From positions 12,007,001-12,071,000 of the forward strand of contig JARFIW010001739.1 in assembly GCA_036346225.1 (NCBI GenBank): DNA of 64,000 nt, given 5' to 3'. This DNA is from Platerodrilus igneus (Eukaryota > Arthropoda > Insecta > Coleoptera > Lycidae). The notes under the pieces are model-generated. The model ran no database searches. It was not told where the DNA came from and worked only from the letters and a program-made list of their open reading frames with translations. The translations under genes and the position numbers were made by a program. This document shows, piece by piece, positions 9,966-21,389 of this stretch (position 1 is the first letter of the stretch; every line of letters starts with the position of its first letter).

Positions 9966-11576
9966 GCTAGGCTATCTAAGCCTAATACATTAATTTTACT
10001 ACCTTACAAATATTATCTATTATCGCACAAGAATTTCAAGTGGCCGTTTTATGTACCTTATAAAATAAATTAAATCTCCGTTAATGAAACATATGGTTGT
10101 GGAACAAAAAAGGTTTGGCTTCTACAAATTTGAAGTTTGAGGTTAACACCAAATGAAATACGGATGGTGTTCGTCTTAACAAGCAGTAACAAACCTTTAT
10201 AGTTCTGTACAAGCCGGAGCTCAAAGCTTAAGTATACGCTTCTTTCATATACCTTAAATACAGGTATGAGTTTATTTTATTTACTTTTGTGGCGGAACAA
10301 TGTGCATATGTTACATTTTAAATCTCAAATATCTAGAAAAATAATGCATGTAAAATATAGTCATACTTTTACTTACCTATTACTTTAACTAATTTAATAT
10401 TACCTTTGCTTTCCAGGTATAACCTTATAAGTTGTAAAAAATTTCATGAAACCTTTTTTGTAAATTTTGAGGTTATGTTTAATTTAAATGTTTAATTCAA
10501 ATTCTCTTAACTAATGTTAAATACAACAAAGCGCATTTATGATTTCTTTTTTATTTTGAATGTTAACTTGAAATTGTGTCTAAGTACAATAATAATTTTG
10601 ATTATTTTCTAATAACTTATCTGGTAGAGTTTAAGAAAATTCTAAAAATTATGAGAGTGTAGATAAATATACTACACTTAGTAATTTTGTCACATGAAAA
10701 TTTGGTTATAAAAAAATAAGGATATATATTTAGTTTTTTTATTAATGTTATTAACTAAACGTCAATATATAAGTTGTATTAAGGTATTTTCTTTTGTCAT
10801 GTTCTAAGTTGCATCCCTATAACTTGTCTGGGTAAAATTTAACTTTGTTCTCTAAAGCCCTGAGATATAGTCCTTTGCAATCTATCACAGCCACAAACGG
10901 TCGATGCTAGTCCCACCAGAGTTTTGTTTAGACTCTGTTGTACATCTATTCCTACCTGTAAAAAGGAATGGTGCAAGCCTTTCTCTGATAGGGCTACAAT
11001 GGGTTTGGTTTGTATAATTTACGCACACCAATTGATGTTAAGATGACTTTTTTATTGTCACACTTGTAATTAAATAAATGAACGTACCTAATAAGTTGCA
11101 ACATCTATTTAAAAAAATTTAAAGTTTATACACATATTTACATTTATATACTAGTTCACAATCCAAAATTTTTATTATCATGAAAATGCATATGATTTAA
11201 TTAGTTCCGAATTATTTAATTTAGTCGAAAAATTATTTAACCAACTACCAGTAACTGATCAACCGATATTACGACTTCCAACAGCAGGCCTTGCGGAATC
11301 AACATCTACCTACCTTTGTCTCCGGGTGAAACAAGGTGAGCAGCCAAACGGTGACAACTCGATGAAGTTTTCTAGCTGCGCGGGGCGCTATGGAATGAGG
11401 ACACAAGCGAAATATTTGGGGATGCACATCCGTCAGTCCTGTTCGACGAGCTACCTGACGATGTAGCAAACAGTCATCCTGTCTGTCAAAAACCATAGTC
11501 CGGTTGACTTAGGATTTGGATATCGTATAGTTGGAGAACACCTAAAAGAAAGATCCGGGAAGTTACTCACCCCATC
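9966..11576. other. Non-coding stretch, nothing firmly recognised
   Basis: Mostly AT-rich. A more GC-balanced patch at 11270-11530 has a 65-codon minus-strand frame without a known domain; it may be a degraded mobile-element or exon remnant. Confidence 0.35.
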
Positions 11577-12633
11577 TCATCATCATTAGGTCTTCAGTCC
11601 AGGAACTGGTTAGACGCGTACCATCATTGTTTCCTATTCTGAACTAACCTACAGATTTCCCTGAAATTTGCACAGTCTGCATCTATCACTATCTGATCTA
11701 GGTCTACATCTACCTATTTTTTCCTATCTCTGCTTGTAATATATCCCATACTATTCCCCAAAAATGCATTAGAACGTATTCCGCCCTTCTATTTCTCTTT
11801 TTCCCAGATATCCTTGTTCCCCTATTATTTCTATAACCTATTTCTTATTATCTTTGTCTGTCCATGCTATCGTCTTCATACATCTGAAGCACAGCATTTC
11901 AAAAGGCTGCTACCGTTTTTCTGTCTGCGTTTCAGACTGCCCGTATTTCATAGGCATACTGTGCTGTGCTCCACACATACGCTTTCAACGATTTTCTTTC
12001 TGTTCTATGTTTGTTGACTTTCCTCATAGGCGCTGTTCTTTCCCTTTAGATGCAGTTCGGTCACCTTCTATTGTTTTACAGTTATATACCCTATTCTGCG
12101 ACCTTCAGTGGTTGCGAAGGGAGGTAAGCAGCCTGTGGCTGATAAGTTTCCCCAACACTTAACCATTTACCGATTTAATATATTTTCCAATATATCTTTT
12201 TGCACAGTCAACATTAGTTGCAGATATTTCGCAACCGACAACTAGTTGTTTATACTAATCATCAGATCTATCTGCACTTATTTTTTCGTCATTAGGTTTT
12301 CCGTCTCAAAACTGGTTGGACACGTACCTGCACTTATTTATATTCGGAGCTAGCCTACATAGTTCCCTAAAATTCTCACACAGCATGTGTATTCAGCTCG
12401 TTCCCCTTCTACTGTTTTCTAATTTTATGCCCTATTTGACCGAGATTCAGTGAAGGGGCATAAGCAACCTGTGGCTACCAAGATCCCCCAACACTTTGAC
12501 ATTTGTCGTAATAATGGTTTTCCAGTAAATCCTTTCACACACTTAACATTATTCGAGAATATTGGCCAACCAAATCTTGTAGTTACTTATAATAATCATC
12601 ATGTTTAAGCACAGTTATCTTTTTGTCATTAGC
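11577..12633 (-). pseudogene. Compound 3' tail of LINE A
   Basis: After the LINE A stop codon the minus strand carries about 1.05 kb made of decayed copies of the LINE's own 3' end. Near 12300-12400 it repeats the C-terminus (CRYVSNQF, stop, then gacggaaaacctaatgacg). Near 12130-12280 there is a decayed copy of the 3' untranslated region (gttaagtgttgggg, agccacaggctgc). At 11880-12010 there is a decayed copy of the RT C-terminal region (gcgtatgtgtggagcacagc). A further terminus (ttcctggactgaagacctaatg) ends at about 11577. The same arrangement follows LINE D at 52893-54889. Confidence 0.75.
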
Positions 12634-14837
12634 TTATCCATCTTGGGATTGGTTGGATGCGTGCCTCCATTGATCTCTATACTGGGCTAGCCTACACATA
12701 TCCCTGAAACCCCAACAGCCTGCATCTTTTACTATGTGTGTGCAGTAGTCTAACCTAGGTCTGCCTCTTCTTCTCTTTGTTCCTATCTCTGCTTCTAATA
12801 TATTCCGCATTATTCCCTCATGCCGTTGTATGTGGCCTATCATCCTATCTCTCCTCTTTTTTACCATTTTCCACATATTTCTTTCTTCCCCTACCATTTT
12901 TAGTACCTCTTCGTTCTTAACTTTGTCTGTCCATGATATCTTCTTCATACGTCTGTAGCACCACATTTCAAGGCCTTCTACCTTTTTCTTGTCCGCTTCT
13001 CCTATTGTCCAGGCTTCACAGCCGTACAGTGCTGTGCTCCACACATATGTTTTAAGCAATCTTTTCCTTGTTTCTATGTTTGTGGTCTTTGAGCACAGTA
13101 GTTGCTTTTTCTTGTTAAATGTAGCACGGCCTTGTGCTAATCTTTGTTTTATATCTTTTGTGCTTTTCCCATCTTGCGTTAATTGGCTTCCTAGGTAGCA
13201 GAAATCCTTAACCCCTTGTAAGTTCGTGTTACATATTTGTATTCTTGTTTTTGATTTATTTTCCCCACCTTTGCATACTAGAACTTTAGTTTTAGTTTTG
13301 TTAATTTTCATACCATATCTCTCTGTTAGAACCGTTTCCATTTCATTAAGAGCAGCTTCTAACTCTTTCTTGCTAGACGCTAATACCGCTATATCATCTG
13401 AAAATCTAAGCATATCAATTTTTTCTCCCTGCATAGTAATTCCAAATGTCTTCCTGCATTTGACAGTATTCATTGCCTCTTCTATGTACAAGCTAAAAAT
13501 CAATGGGGATAGGGCACATCCCTGTCTCACCCCTTTCCTAATGTTTACTTCTCTACGTTCCTGCTCAAATTCTATTACTGCTGTTTGCTCTTTGTATAAG
13601 CTATGTACTATTCGTCTATCCCTATAACTCATTCCAATCTTTTTGAGTATTTCAAACATTTTTTTCCAATTTACATTGTCGAATGCTTTTTCCAGATCTA
13701 CAAACCCTATATACACGCTTTCCCCATTTTCTATTGTTTTCTCCATTATCACTCTCAGAGCTAAAATAGCCTCCCGTGTTCCTCTGTTTCGCCTAAACCC
13801 AAATTGGTCTTCTCCTAGTATTTCTTCTGCCTGTTTTTCCATTCGTCTTTGCACAATTGTAGTTAATATTTTTGACACGTGTGCTGTCAAACTTATCGTT
13901 CGAAAATTTTCACATCTATCCGCGCCTTTCTATTTTGTTATAGTTAGTATGATGCTACGTTTGAAATCTCTGGATATCTCGCCTGTCTCATACATATAGC
14001 TTATAAGTTGGAAGAGATGTTCTGTTACTGCTTGTCCAGCGGCTTTTAGAGTTTCTGCTTGCACTTTATCTGTGCCCAGCGCCTTACCATATTTCAGACT
14101 GTTTAATGCTAATTCAAACTCATCTCAAAGTATAGGATATCCCAAGTCATCATTTTCAATGTCTGATTTCTGTTCTAATGCAGTTAGTTCCTCTCCTGCA
14201 TATAAATTCCCTATATATTCTTGCCGTCTACCCACTTTCTTCACGTTTTCTATAATGACGTTTCCTTGTGCGTCCCTTATATTTTTGCTATACGGTTTCA
14301 TATCCCTAAAATTTATTCTAATTAATTTGTATGTCTTTCCTATTTCCATCTTCGTTTATATCTCTTTGCACTTTTCATCAATCCATAGTTCTTTCGCTTT
14401 TTTGTATTTTTGAATAATTTACCATTTTATGGCTTTGTATCTCTGTTTTCCTGTTTCGTCTGATTTATTTTTGTATTTTCGTCTTTCTTCTATTAAATTC
14501 AGGATATCCTTAGTTATCCATGGTTTCTTATTTTCTTTTTGTGTTTACCCCAGAATATCTCTGGCCGCCATGTCTAGACTGTATTTACTGTTTTTCCATT
14601 CTGTTTCTACTTCCTTAGTATCACATATTTTCCCGATATCTTTGAGCAATTCATTTGACTTTTTTCAAATCTTTCTTGAATATCTTTATCTTTTAGTTTC
14701 TCTAAGTCCAAGTGCCTTTTTCCGTTCCTTTTTTTCACATTCTTAAATTTAAGTGCGGCCTTCATAATTACGATGTTGTGGTCAGTATCTATATCTGCTT
14801 CTGGGTAGCTTCTACAATCTGTTAGGTTTTTTTTTTC
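12634..14837 (-). pseudogene. RTE LINE A ORF2: linker, reverse transcriptase, C-terminus
   Basis: The longest open part, about 420 codons at 12634-13890, covers the RT fingers-palm and C-terminal region. It shows GEDQFGFRRNRGTREAI, FVDLEKAFDNVNW, GVRQGCALSPLIF and the catalytic box as FSDD (normally FADD or YADD; LINE D has FADD). The end has GRPRLDYC and CRLAQYRDQW. Upstream, the linker (MEIGKTYKLIRINFRDMKPY, then KAAGQAVTEHLFQL) continues to 14837 but has stops near 13935 and 14123. A copy-and-paste retrotransposon would use this protein for target-primed reverse transcription. The copy is dead: two or more stops, a mutated active-site flank and an LTR insertion upstream. Confidence 0.9.
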
Positions 14838-14844
14838 GCGGCAG

Positions 14845-14859
14845 CCGCGTTGGGCGCCA
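14845..14859 (-). promoter_or_regulatory. Primer binding site beside the inserted LTR
   Basis: On the minus strand TGGCGCCCAACGCGG lies three to four bases after the LTR end, matching the tRNA-Lys-type primer site (TGGCGCCCAACGTGGGGC) for its first 12 bases. About 15 internal bases remain before LINE sequence resumes, so the body of the element is gone. Confidence 0.75.
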
Positions 14860-14863
14860 AAAA

Positions 14864-16575
14864 TGTATGTTACGTAATTCGTGGCCGTGCGCAACATAAA
14901 GAAAATCATAGAAGTGACCGGGCTCAATCGGTGAGTAGGGGGGGGGCGTAGAAAGCAGACCAACATATAACGTACGGGGCTGTAAGGAATTAGTAACAAT
15001 ACCTGCAATAAAGAAAAGTTAGAATAGCAAACCTGCAATAAAGAAAAATTAGTCCTGCAAACCTGAAATAAAGAAAAAGCATAGCAGCAATGATAAGTCT
15101 AAATTATTCAGTACTTTGTAGAATGTAAATAAAACTGTTTAGATAAACTATATAATATAATCACGATAAAAGCATTATAAAGATTTTTATTACAAAGTGA
15201 GGTAATATTTGGGAGTAGCAGAAACGTTTCCTCACACACCAATTAAACATAAATCAGATAAAATGTTAACAAAACGTAAATAGGTAAGACACAATTGATA
15301 TGAGTAATTCAGTAGTATTAATCTTTCTTTCTTTCTTTCTTTCTTTTTTCTTATGTTTTAAAATATCATGCAAGTCTTTTGTAAAAGGTATCAGAACGAC
15401 AAAGATATAGTAAAGCAACGGGTAGATATTTAAAGTAATAACAAGTAGAAAATAGTTCAACTTACAAAAGTCCTTCAGCAACGCTTCCTTGCAACCGAAG
15501 TGTGGGATTCAACGATGTCCTGTACTAACGAAGCACTTCACCCTTGACTGTGAGGGTGTTGATGGAACTTATCACACGTTACACTAATCACACCTACGTA
15601 TTTCACTGGTGTTAGCAGCAGACATTATCACGCGTCGGGACTATGTAGCCTCGATAAATTTCTTGGTAATTCTATTTCCTAAGACAATAATTTCGAAATC
15701 TTCTAAAGCACTAGTTTAATTTCAACTGGCACCAAAGGTATATTATTTTCATAAACATCCCAAAAAGCAGTGAGAAATTTCAACCACTGCCTTTGTAAGC
15801 CGGTAATCTGTTATATTTCGCAAATAACGAAATTCGCGCAAGCAATGATCTATTTTAGATTCTTTGGTGTTAGAAAAATGCAGAAACTACAGTATCCACT
15901 GTATTTAAATAATCCAAAGTATGCACTAATCTGATAAAACAAAGGGACACTAGACTAGATCGCACACACATTAATCCTAAAGAAAGAATCGGTCAGTTTA
16001 GCAAGTTCTACGACTATTATTTCACAAGACAAATCAACAAAAAAACACAATTAGTAAAGCAATGCGCATCTCGAAAACCGTCCGTCAATGACCTCACCAC
16101 AACACTTGTGGTCAACCAAATACGTAATATATATACGACTTTTCTTTCATAAGAAAGACAACTAAAATCGTGCCGCGCTTGTTCAGGAACAATTCAAAAT
16201 TCCTCCTCATTATTTTCAAAGCAAAGAAGAAGCAGTATTTTTAACGTAATTAATCTATAGGAACCAAGAACAGAACTCGACTGCCAATCTGTTTATTCAA
16301 CTCGTTCCATTACAACTTCCTATCGTCTCTTATCTAGGCTTGTATATTCACATAAGCAACAAATTTATAGTTACGGCTAGACAAGGACGATGCAATCTAT
16401 AATTAATACGATGCAATTTATAATCAATTACAAGCGGTTTATAATTTTCAATTTATCTATCTTTAAATTACTACACACGAGTTAATAAATATAAAATATA
16501 AAAAAGTAATTTGTAAAATGTATTTATGAATTGAGGATAGCGTAAAATGTTAAATTTACAAAAATGCCCGTTACA
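14864..16575 (-). mobile_element. LTR inserted in LINE A
   Basis: On the minus strand the block starts TGTAACGGGC at 16575 and ends ACATACA at 14864, then the primer site. Its ends are TGTA...TACA. It interrupts the LINE A coding frame between the endonuclease (ends DYILV) and the post-endonuclease linker (DCRSYPEAD), which proves it is an insertion. It shares landmarks with the LTR at 62333-63949 (an actgtgagggtgt block; gaccgg..tcaatcggtgagtagg versus ggcct..tctagccggtgagaggtagg), so the two are related families. No target duplication flanks it, consistent with loss of the internal part and 3' LTR by deletion. Confidence 0.75.
15322..15349. repeat. (CTTT)n microsatellite
   Basis: About six CTTT units followed by a T run, inside the LTR. 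Confidence 0.95.
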
Positions 16576-16592
16576 AACCTTTTACTTGATTC

Positions 16593-17240
16593 CTAAACAA
16601 GAATGTAATCTATTTGATATCTTCCTATATCTCCTGGCATCTTCCACGTATATCGTCTTCTAGCATGATGTTGAAATAATGTGTTTGTGATGATTAAATT
16701 GTTCTTGTCGCAAAATTCTACCAGCCTATTTCCCCTGTCGTTTCTCGTGCCTAAACCAAATAAACCTACTACCGCTTCTTCCCTACCCTCACCTACCACG
16801 GCATTAAAATCCCCCGTAATTATTAAATTTTCATGTCCTTTTACGTATCTTAAAATGTCTTCAATATCTTTGTAGATGGCTTCTACCTCTTCGTCACTGT
16901 AGCTAGAAGTGGGCATGTATACTTGTATTATTAATGTGTTTACCGGTTTAGATTCTAATCTAACCTTGAGTACACTTTTGTTCTTTTGTAAGTAATTTTC
17001 TACACAGTTTCCTATCTTTTTCCGCATAACTATCCCCACACCCAAATTTCCTTCCTCTGCTCCTGTATGAATTACCCTGAAGTCTCCACTCCAAAAATCC
17101 CCCGCCTCTGGCCACTGAACTTCGCTGATGCCTAATATGTCTAGTGATAACCTATTCATTTCGATTTTTAGGTTCTCTAGCTTACCTACTTGCTTCATAC
17201 TTCTAACATTCCAAGCTCCGACTCACAGAAAGTTCTCGAC
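16593..17240 (-). pseudogene. RTE LINE A apurinic endonuclease domain
   Basis: The minus strand encodes an exonuclease-endonuclease-phosphatase domain of about 200 residues: GAWNVRSMKQVGKLENLK, then LDILGISEVQW, then IIQVYMPTSSYSDEE, then LIITGDFNAVVGEG, then GNRLVEFC and RYQIDYILV. The conserved GISE, the GDFNA motif and the terminal DYILV are intact; this domain nicks target DNA. A TGA lies about 6 codons before GAWNVRS. The frame is cut after DYILV by the LTR insertion. In insect databases this domain is often labelled craniofacial development protein 2-like; here it is plainly LINE-derived. Confidence 0.9.
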
Positions 17241-17710
17241 TCTTATTTTTAACTTTCCGATTGCATCCTCCGAAGTAGTCCCCTCCCGGAGATCCGAATG
17301 GGGGACTATTTTACCTCCGGAATCTTTTACCCCAGAGAATGCCATCATGTTTGTTACAATTTAAGTACGCTGTGTACTTGGGAGATGATGTGGTGGTTTC
17401 CCGTTGCCTTCCACATCGCGGTAGTGTGTCTTAGACTGCCATACCGACCCCCTATGGTCTCTGCCAATCTGAGTACCGAAAGAGCCGCTGCCCTCTTTCG
17501 GGGACCTGTCTTAGTCTGGTTTCTCACTAACGACCCTACTACTTTGGTTGGACCTGTAGTTTGGCTCTTTAGCTCATTAGAACACGCAAGCCATTTCACC
17601 TGTTCTAGTAATTTAGAACTTCGGCAAGGTGCAGGTCCATTCGAAATGGTCACCCCATCTACCAACCGCAAAACACAACAAAATCTGAAACAACAGAGAT
17701 CAACGAGACA
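17241..17710 (-). mobile_element. LINE A 5' leader
   Basis: On the minus strand the leader carries GGAGGTAAAATAGTCCCCCA at about 17308 and ttcggatctccgggagggga, a block repeated before the endonuclease of LINE C (43091-43130). Upstream is a 105-codon open frame (17354-17671), without recognisable domain, that may be an upstream ORF or just leader. The segment 17548-17649 recurs at the left window edge. Confidence 0.7.
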
Positions 17711-19860
17711 GCCAGAATCAATTAGATTAACGTTGTAAAAGGAAGTTGAACTTGAGAGGTCCAGGATCGACTAAGCTGAGCTGAGAAATTGACCGATTTA
17801 GTATATGATCTCAAATACCATACGACGCACAAATATATTCAGAATAAATGTAATAATAAATACCGAATTGAAAAGGTTATATAGTTTGTTTACTTTGAAA
17901 AGGGAAACTCAAGTGATTGTAGGTGCTGCTACTACAACTTCATAAATGCGCAATTTGAGAAATCTGACACTTAATAACAAGTATTAACAAATGAAATTAA
18001 TTTGCAAAATAAACTAAGTTTCTTTACATATGTAAATGCAAAAAGTATATTCGGAAGTTAGAAAGTTTACGGCTGTATAATGTCAACAGTTATTTAAACA
18101 CGATTGAACTATTTCGGTCGGCTTATATTAAGAACATAAATACCTGTGATTATCACATTGAAACCACCACCTGGTTGAGCTTACAATTCTTCTCCTTGGC
18201 GTGCCTCAAGATGTGTTGATAACAACTTGCACTGCCGGCGACCTTGATGCGTGTTTGCTCACTTTCCCAAAACTCAAAGTTGTCATTATCACCACTTTAT
18301 CGCATTTCAACCAAATTTTAAAGTAATAGAATAAAGATGCTACTAGATTAAATAATACGAAATCTGAAGACGGGATATCAATTTATTCTACCAATGCTGA
18401 AGTGGTGTGTGTGGTGCTTGCCCCTATCCACCATATACTTCCAAAAAGTATTACTATTAAATTCGCCGTTGAATTGAAGCCAAAGGAAAGATTTACAACT
18501 TGGAATTATTAATACAATAACTTTCACTTTAAGTACTCACCCCTAACCCGCTTCTTAAACACAAATTAACATTTATATTTTTATATTTCACTTGGATACC
18601 ACCAAATGCTAGTAACTTCAACAATAATATCCAAAAGACAATCATGTTGATCTTTCAATGGACTTCAATCAAAAAAACTCGCGTCGTCGAATCGAAGAGG
18701 AATTGAGTTTAACTAATTAATAATTTGGAGTTGGTAATACCTTACCATGCTGGTACTTATGTTGTGATACTGTTTTTATTGCAATAAGAAAAACGTCTTG
18801 TAAAGGTAAGCGTTTCGTATAATGAAAGACATATTTTACGACAAATTTGTACGAACGTTTGAAAAAAGATTATTATTAGAAAGCGGTCCCAAACGTTTCA
18901 AATTCAAATATTAGAAATGGAATCTTGATACTTTTATACATTGGTATATCGTTTCTGCAAACCTTCCAGATGACTGAGTATCACATTTTATACCTACACA
19001 TACATTTGTAACTGCACTACTTCACGTACATGCGGGTTTGTTCAAGCTTTACTAACTTGATCAAATTTTTCGCAAAGCTATATATCGAGATTGTTAGAAA
19101 TTTGATTTATTTTAAATTGCTTATACATGTTACAATGTTTTCTGAATCATTCCCTCTATTCGGTTAGAATATCCTACAAGCGCGACGATGGAAGAGCAAA
19201 AAGTTTAAATTTAATTCTACGTTAAATTACAATAATATTCTCGTATGGTACGTGTAATCTGCATTCTAAGCAGCAAACTTGAGCACAACAGAGAACTTGT
19301 TAAACAAACTAATAACCAATTGCGCAGCATCAAGAGAAGATTCAACCGTAACTGGAAAGAATATGTGGCGCCAGTGATTACAAAGCAAGACACTGTAATG
19401 TTACCCCTAAAGTTTGTAAGCATTGGGTACACGTTCACAGCTATTATCGGGCGAGCGCCAATCGTCTAGAAAGTTCTTTCTACCCAATTTTACGAGAAAG
19501 CATTCTTTGGTGTTCTTTTGTACTTACTAAAAGGATTGTACGACACCTACTTGTATTGCTTTATTGTAAAAGTTTCTAGCAAATCCTTTACACAAAGTAA
19601 CGCAGGCATAGAAACTTAGATAACCTTTAGAAATACTTTGTCGTATCGCCAAATATATTTATAGTAGATTGAACTTGTTCGAATAAAGATACATGGATGA
19701 CAATTATACAAATCACGCCTAAATAGTACTAGTCTTCCTGTTCATTTTTGAAGTTCTACTACAGATACATCCTAGTACCAATAAACAACAATGGTATCAC
19801 AATTTAATCACATTTATTTTTGTTTATAAAACCTAAACATTTAACATTCTTATTATTTAA
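17711..19860. other. Non-coding stretch with one exon-like patch
   Basis: AT-rich and without recognised elements, apart from the short frame at 18153-18293 listed separately. Confidence 0.4.
18153..18293 (-). other. Possible host exon or element remnant
   Basis: A 46-codon minus-strand frame, GDNDNFEFWESEQTRIKVAG then CYQHILRHAKEKNCKLNQ, has protein-like composition and a higher GC content than its flanks. It follows AG (aaagtgg) and contains CAGGTGGTG after the LNQ codons, so it could be an exon of about 115 bases with acceptor and donor sites. It has no family that I recognise and may equally be chance or an old element. Confidence 0.25.
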
Positions 19861-19879
19861 ATGACATAAGTCGTTCTTA

Positions 19880-20079
19880 CGTATCCTTAAAAACATATTG
19901 AAAATACAACTCTTCAGTCTGTTATAGTAAATAAATATTCATTGCTAACGACCCTTTTGGCACTAGTAGCGTGTATTAAGGTCGTCAAGTATAGCAACCG
20001 TGTATAAAAACAATTAATAAACTAAACATAAAACAAAGAATCCTTAAATAAACTGTCGTACACTCATTGTACGTCAACA
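19880..20079 (-). mobile_element. Start of a BEL-type 3' LTR (BEL-C)
   Basis: On the minus strand, after the BEL integrase stop, a purine tract (caaggggcgtagaa) is followed by TGTTGACGTACAATG starting at 20079. This is the polypurine tract and LTR start expected at this place. The far end of the LTR could not be found, so the lower limit is arbitrary. Confidence 0.5.
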
Positions 20080-20119
20080 TTCTACGCCCCTTGAGATCTC
20101 TTCCTCAACATTGCAATTT

Positions 20120-20455
20120 TCATTTTGACCGGGCAACGAGGGAAAGTTTTGTAATGGGATCGATAAACTCTTCCTTATTTGTTTTGATAGATACTACACG
20201 GACCTTATTGACACGTCCAACCTTAAGACTCGTTACTCTTGCGAGGCACCATTTCAAAGGAGGCAAATTGTCCTCTTTGATTAATACTAAGTCGCCGACC
20301 TTCAAATTGGGTTCTGCAAATCTCCATTTTGGACGGTGCTGCAATTGATTTAAGTAACACGTAGACCATTTTTTCCAAAATTTTTGTTGTAATTTTGAAC
20401 TGTTCTGCCATATATTCAACCGGTTGTCCGAGACCGACGCACATCTCTTTCCGGA
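20120..20455 (-). pseudogene. pol: BEL/Pao integrase C-terminal domain (DUF5641-like), BEL-C
   Basis: The minus strand reads SVSDNRLNIWQNSSK, KFWKKWSTCYLNQLQHRPKW, LKVGDLVLIKEDNLPPLKW, then RVNKVRVVSIKTNKEE and PITKLSLV. This is the terminal domain of BEL/Pao polyproteins (W..W...YL..LQ.R.KW; VGD.V.+KE...PP..W). About 110 residues survive; upstream integrase is missing or unrecognisable. It is the same domain as in BEL-A near 40000 and BEL-B near 30200, but the three differ at most variable positions, so they are three families. Confidence 0.85.
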
Positions 20456-21389
20456 AATGCAGTTGTAGTGCGTTTCTGGCTAGGTAGTCGATGTTGTGAT
20501 CTGAACAAAAAAAACATAGGTGGTTGGTTGACAGAAGATTATGTCAAGCTGAGGGGCAGGATTGCCCTTTTTGTAAGAGTGAATTAGATTACGGGATTTA
20601 ATACGATTTATTAAAAATACGAGCAGTATTTCTCCAATATCTCATCGCAACCTAGATGAATATGCTTGTTGGCTTCTGTACGTTCTCAATAAACACCAAT
20701 GTTTTAGTTGGCTGTCCATGTAGTTTTCCTTTTCAACAAGAATTAACTTTGAAAGCAAATAAATTAGGGTCGTTAATCCCTCAAGCAGGACATTGAGAAA
20801 GTAGTAAGGAGAAGCAATTACATTGACCTCAACGTGGTAGGCGAGATAAAGGTGGAGATACAAACTACGCGTATTAAAATTGTGGTTTACCGACAAAGAA
20901 ATAGAAGGTTGTTAACGTATTTGTTAACGAGAGAAAAAAGCTAAAGGATAAGGCAAGGAAGCCTATACCACCGATATTTGTAAGTAAGAAACTGAAGTGA
21001 TTGGTCAGTTTAACAATAAACGTAAAATATAGTTTAAGAAATAGTTAGTTAGTGGGAGGTCTTGGTTGCCCACAAATATTCATAATTGAATAAGAATAAA
21101 GATGCCGTCACTATTTAGTATTAAATACATGAACTGTTTGGTCTGGTATTAAAAAGTAGGTACATGTACATAAATTTCGCCCTATATTATGTGTAGTGAT
21201 ATATAGCTACGTATAAATTAATGTTTTTAGAAGCACAGTTGATTGGTTGTAAACAAAGTCATACTTAGCTGCTGCATTCTAAGGTTTATTGATTTAGTAC
21301 TTAATTCAAGTGAGAGGAAAGCTAACTTTGTTAGCTAGGATAGTGTGGTGAAAACAAAATATATAGATATATATCGTTGTGAATTTAAA
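20456..21389. other. Non-coding stretch, nothing recognised
   Basis: AT-rich with short frames only. No domain or repeat was seen. Confidence 0.4.

Noticed and set aside
13226..13999. Plus-strand open frames of 118-133 codons
   Set aside because: They are antisense to the LINE A reverse transcriptase, which has clear family motifs on the minus strand. The same antisense frames recur opposite LINE D at 51900-52301.
16593..17240. Host gene resembling craniofacial development protein 2
   Set aside because: That label in insect databases usually comes from RTE LINE endonucleases; here the domain sits in a LINE with leader, RT and 3' tail.
20223..20444. Minus-strand 73-codon frame
   Set aside because: It is the alternative frame of the BEL-C terminal integrase domain, which carries the conserved residues in the other frame.
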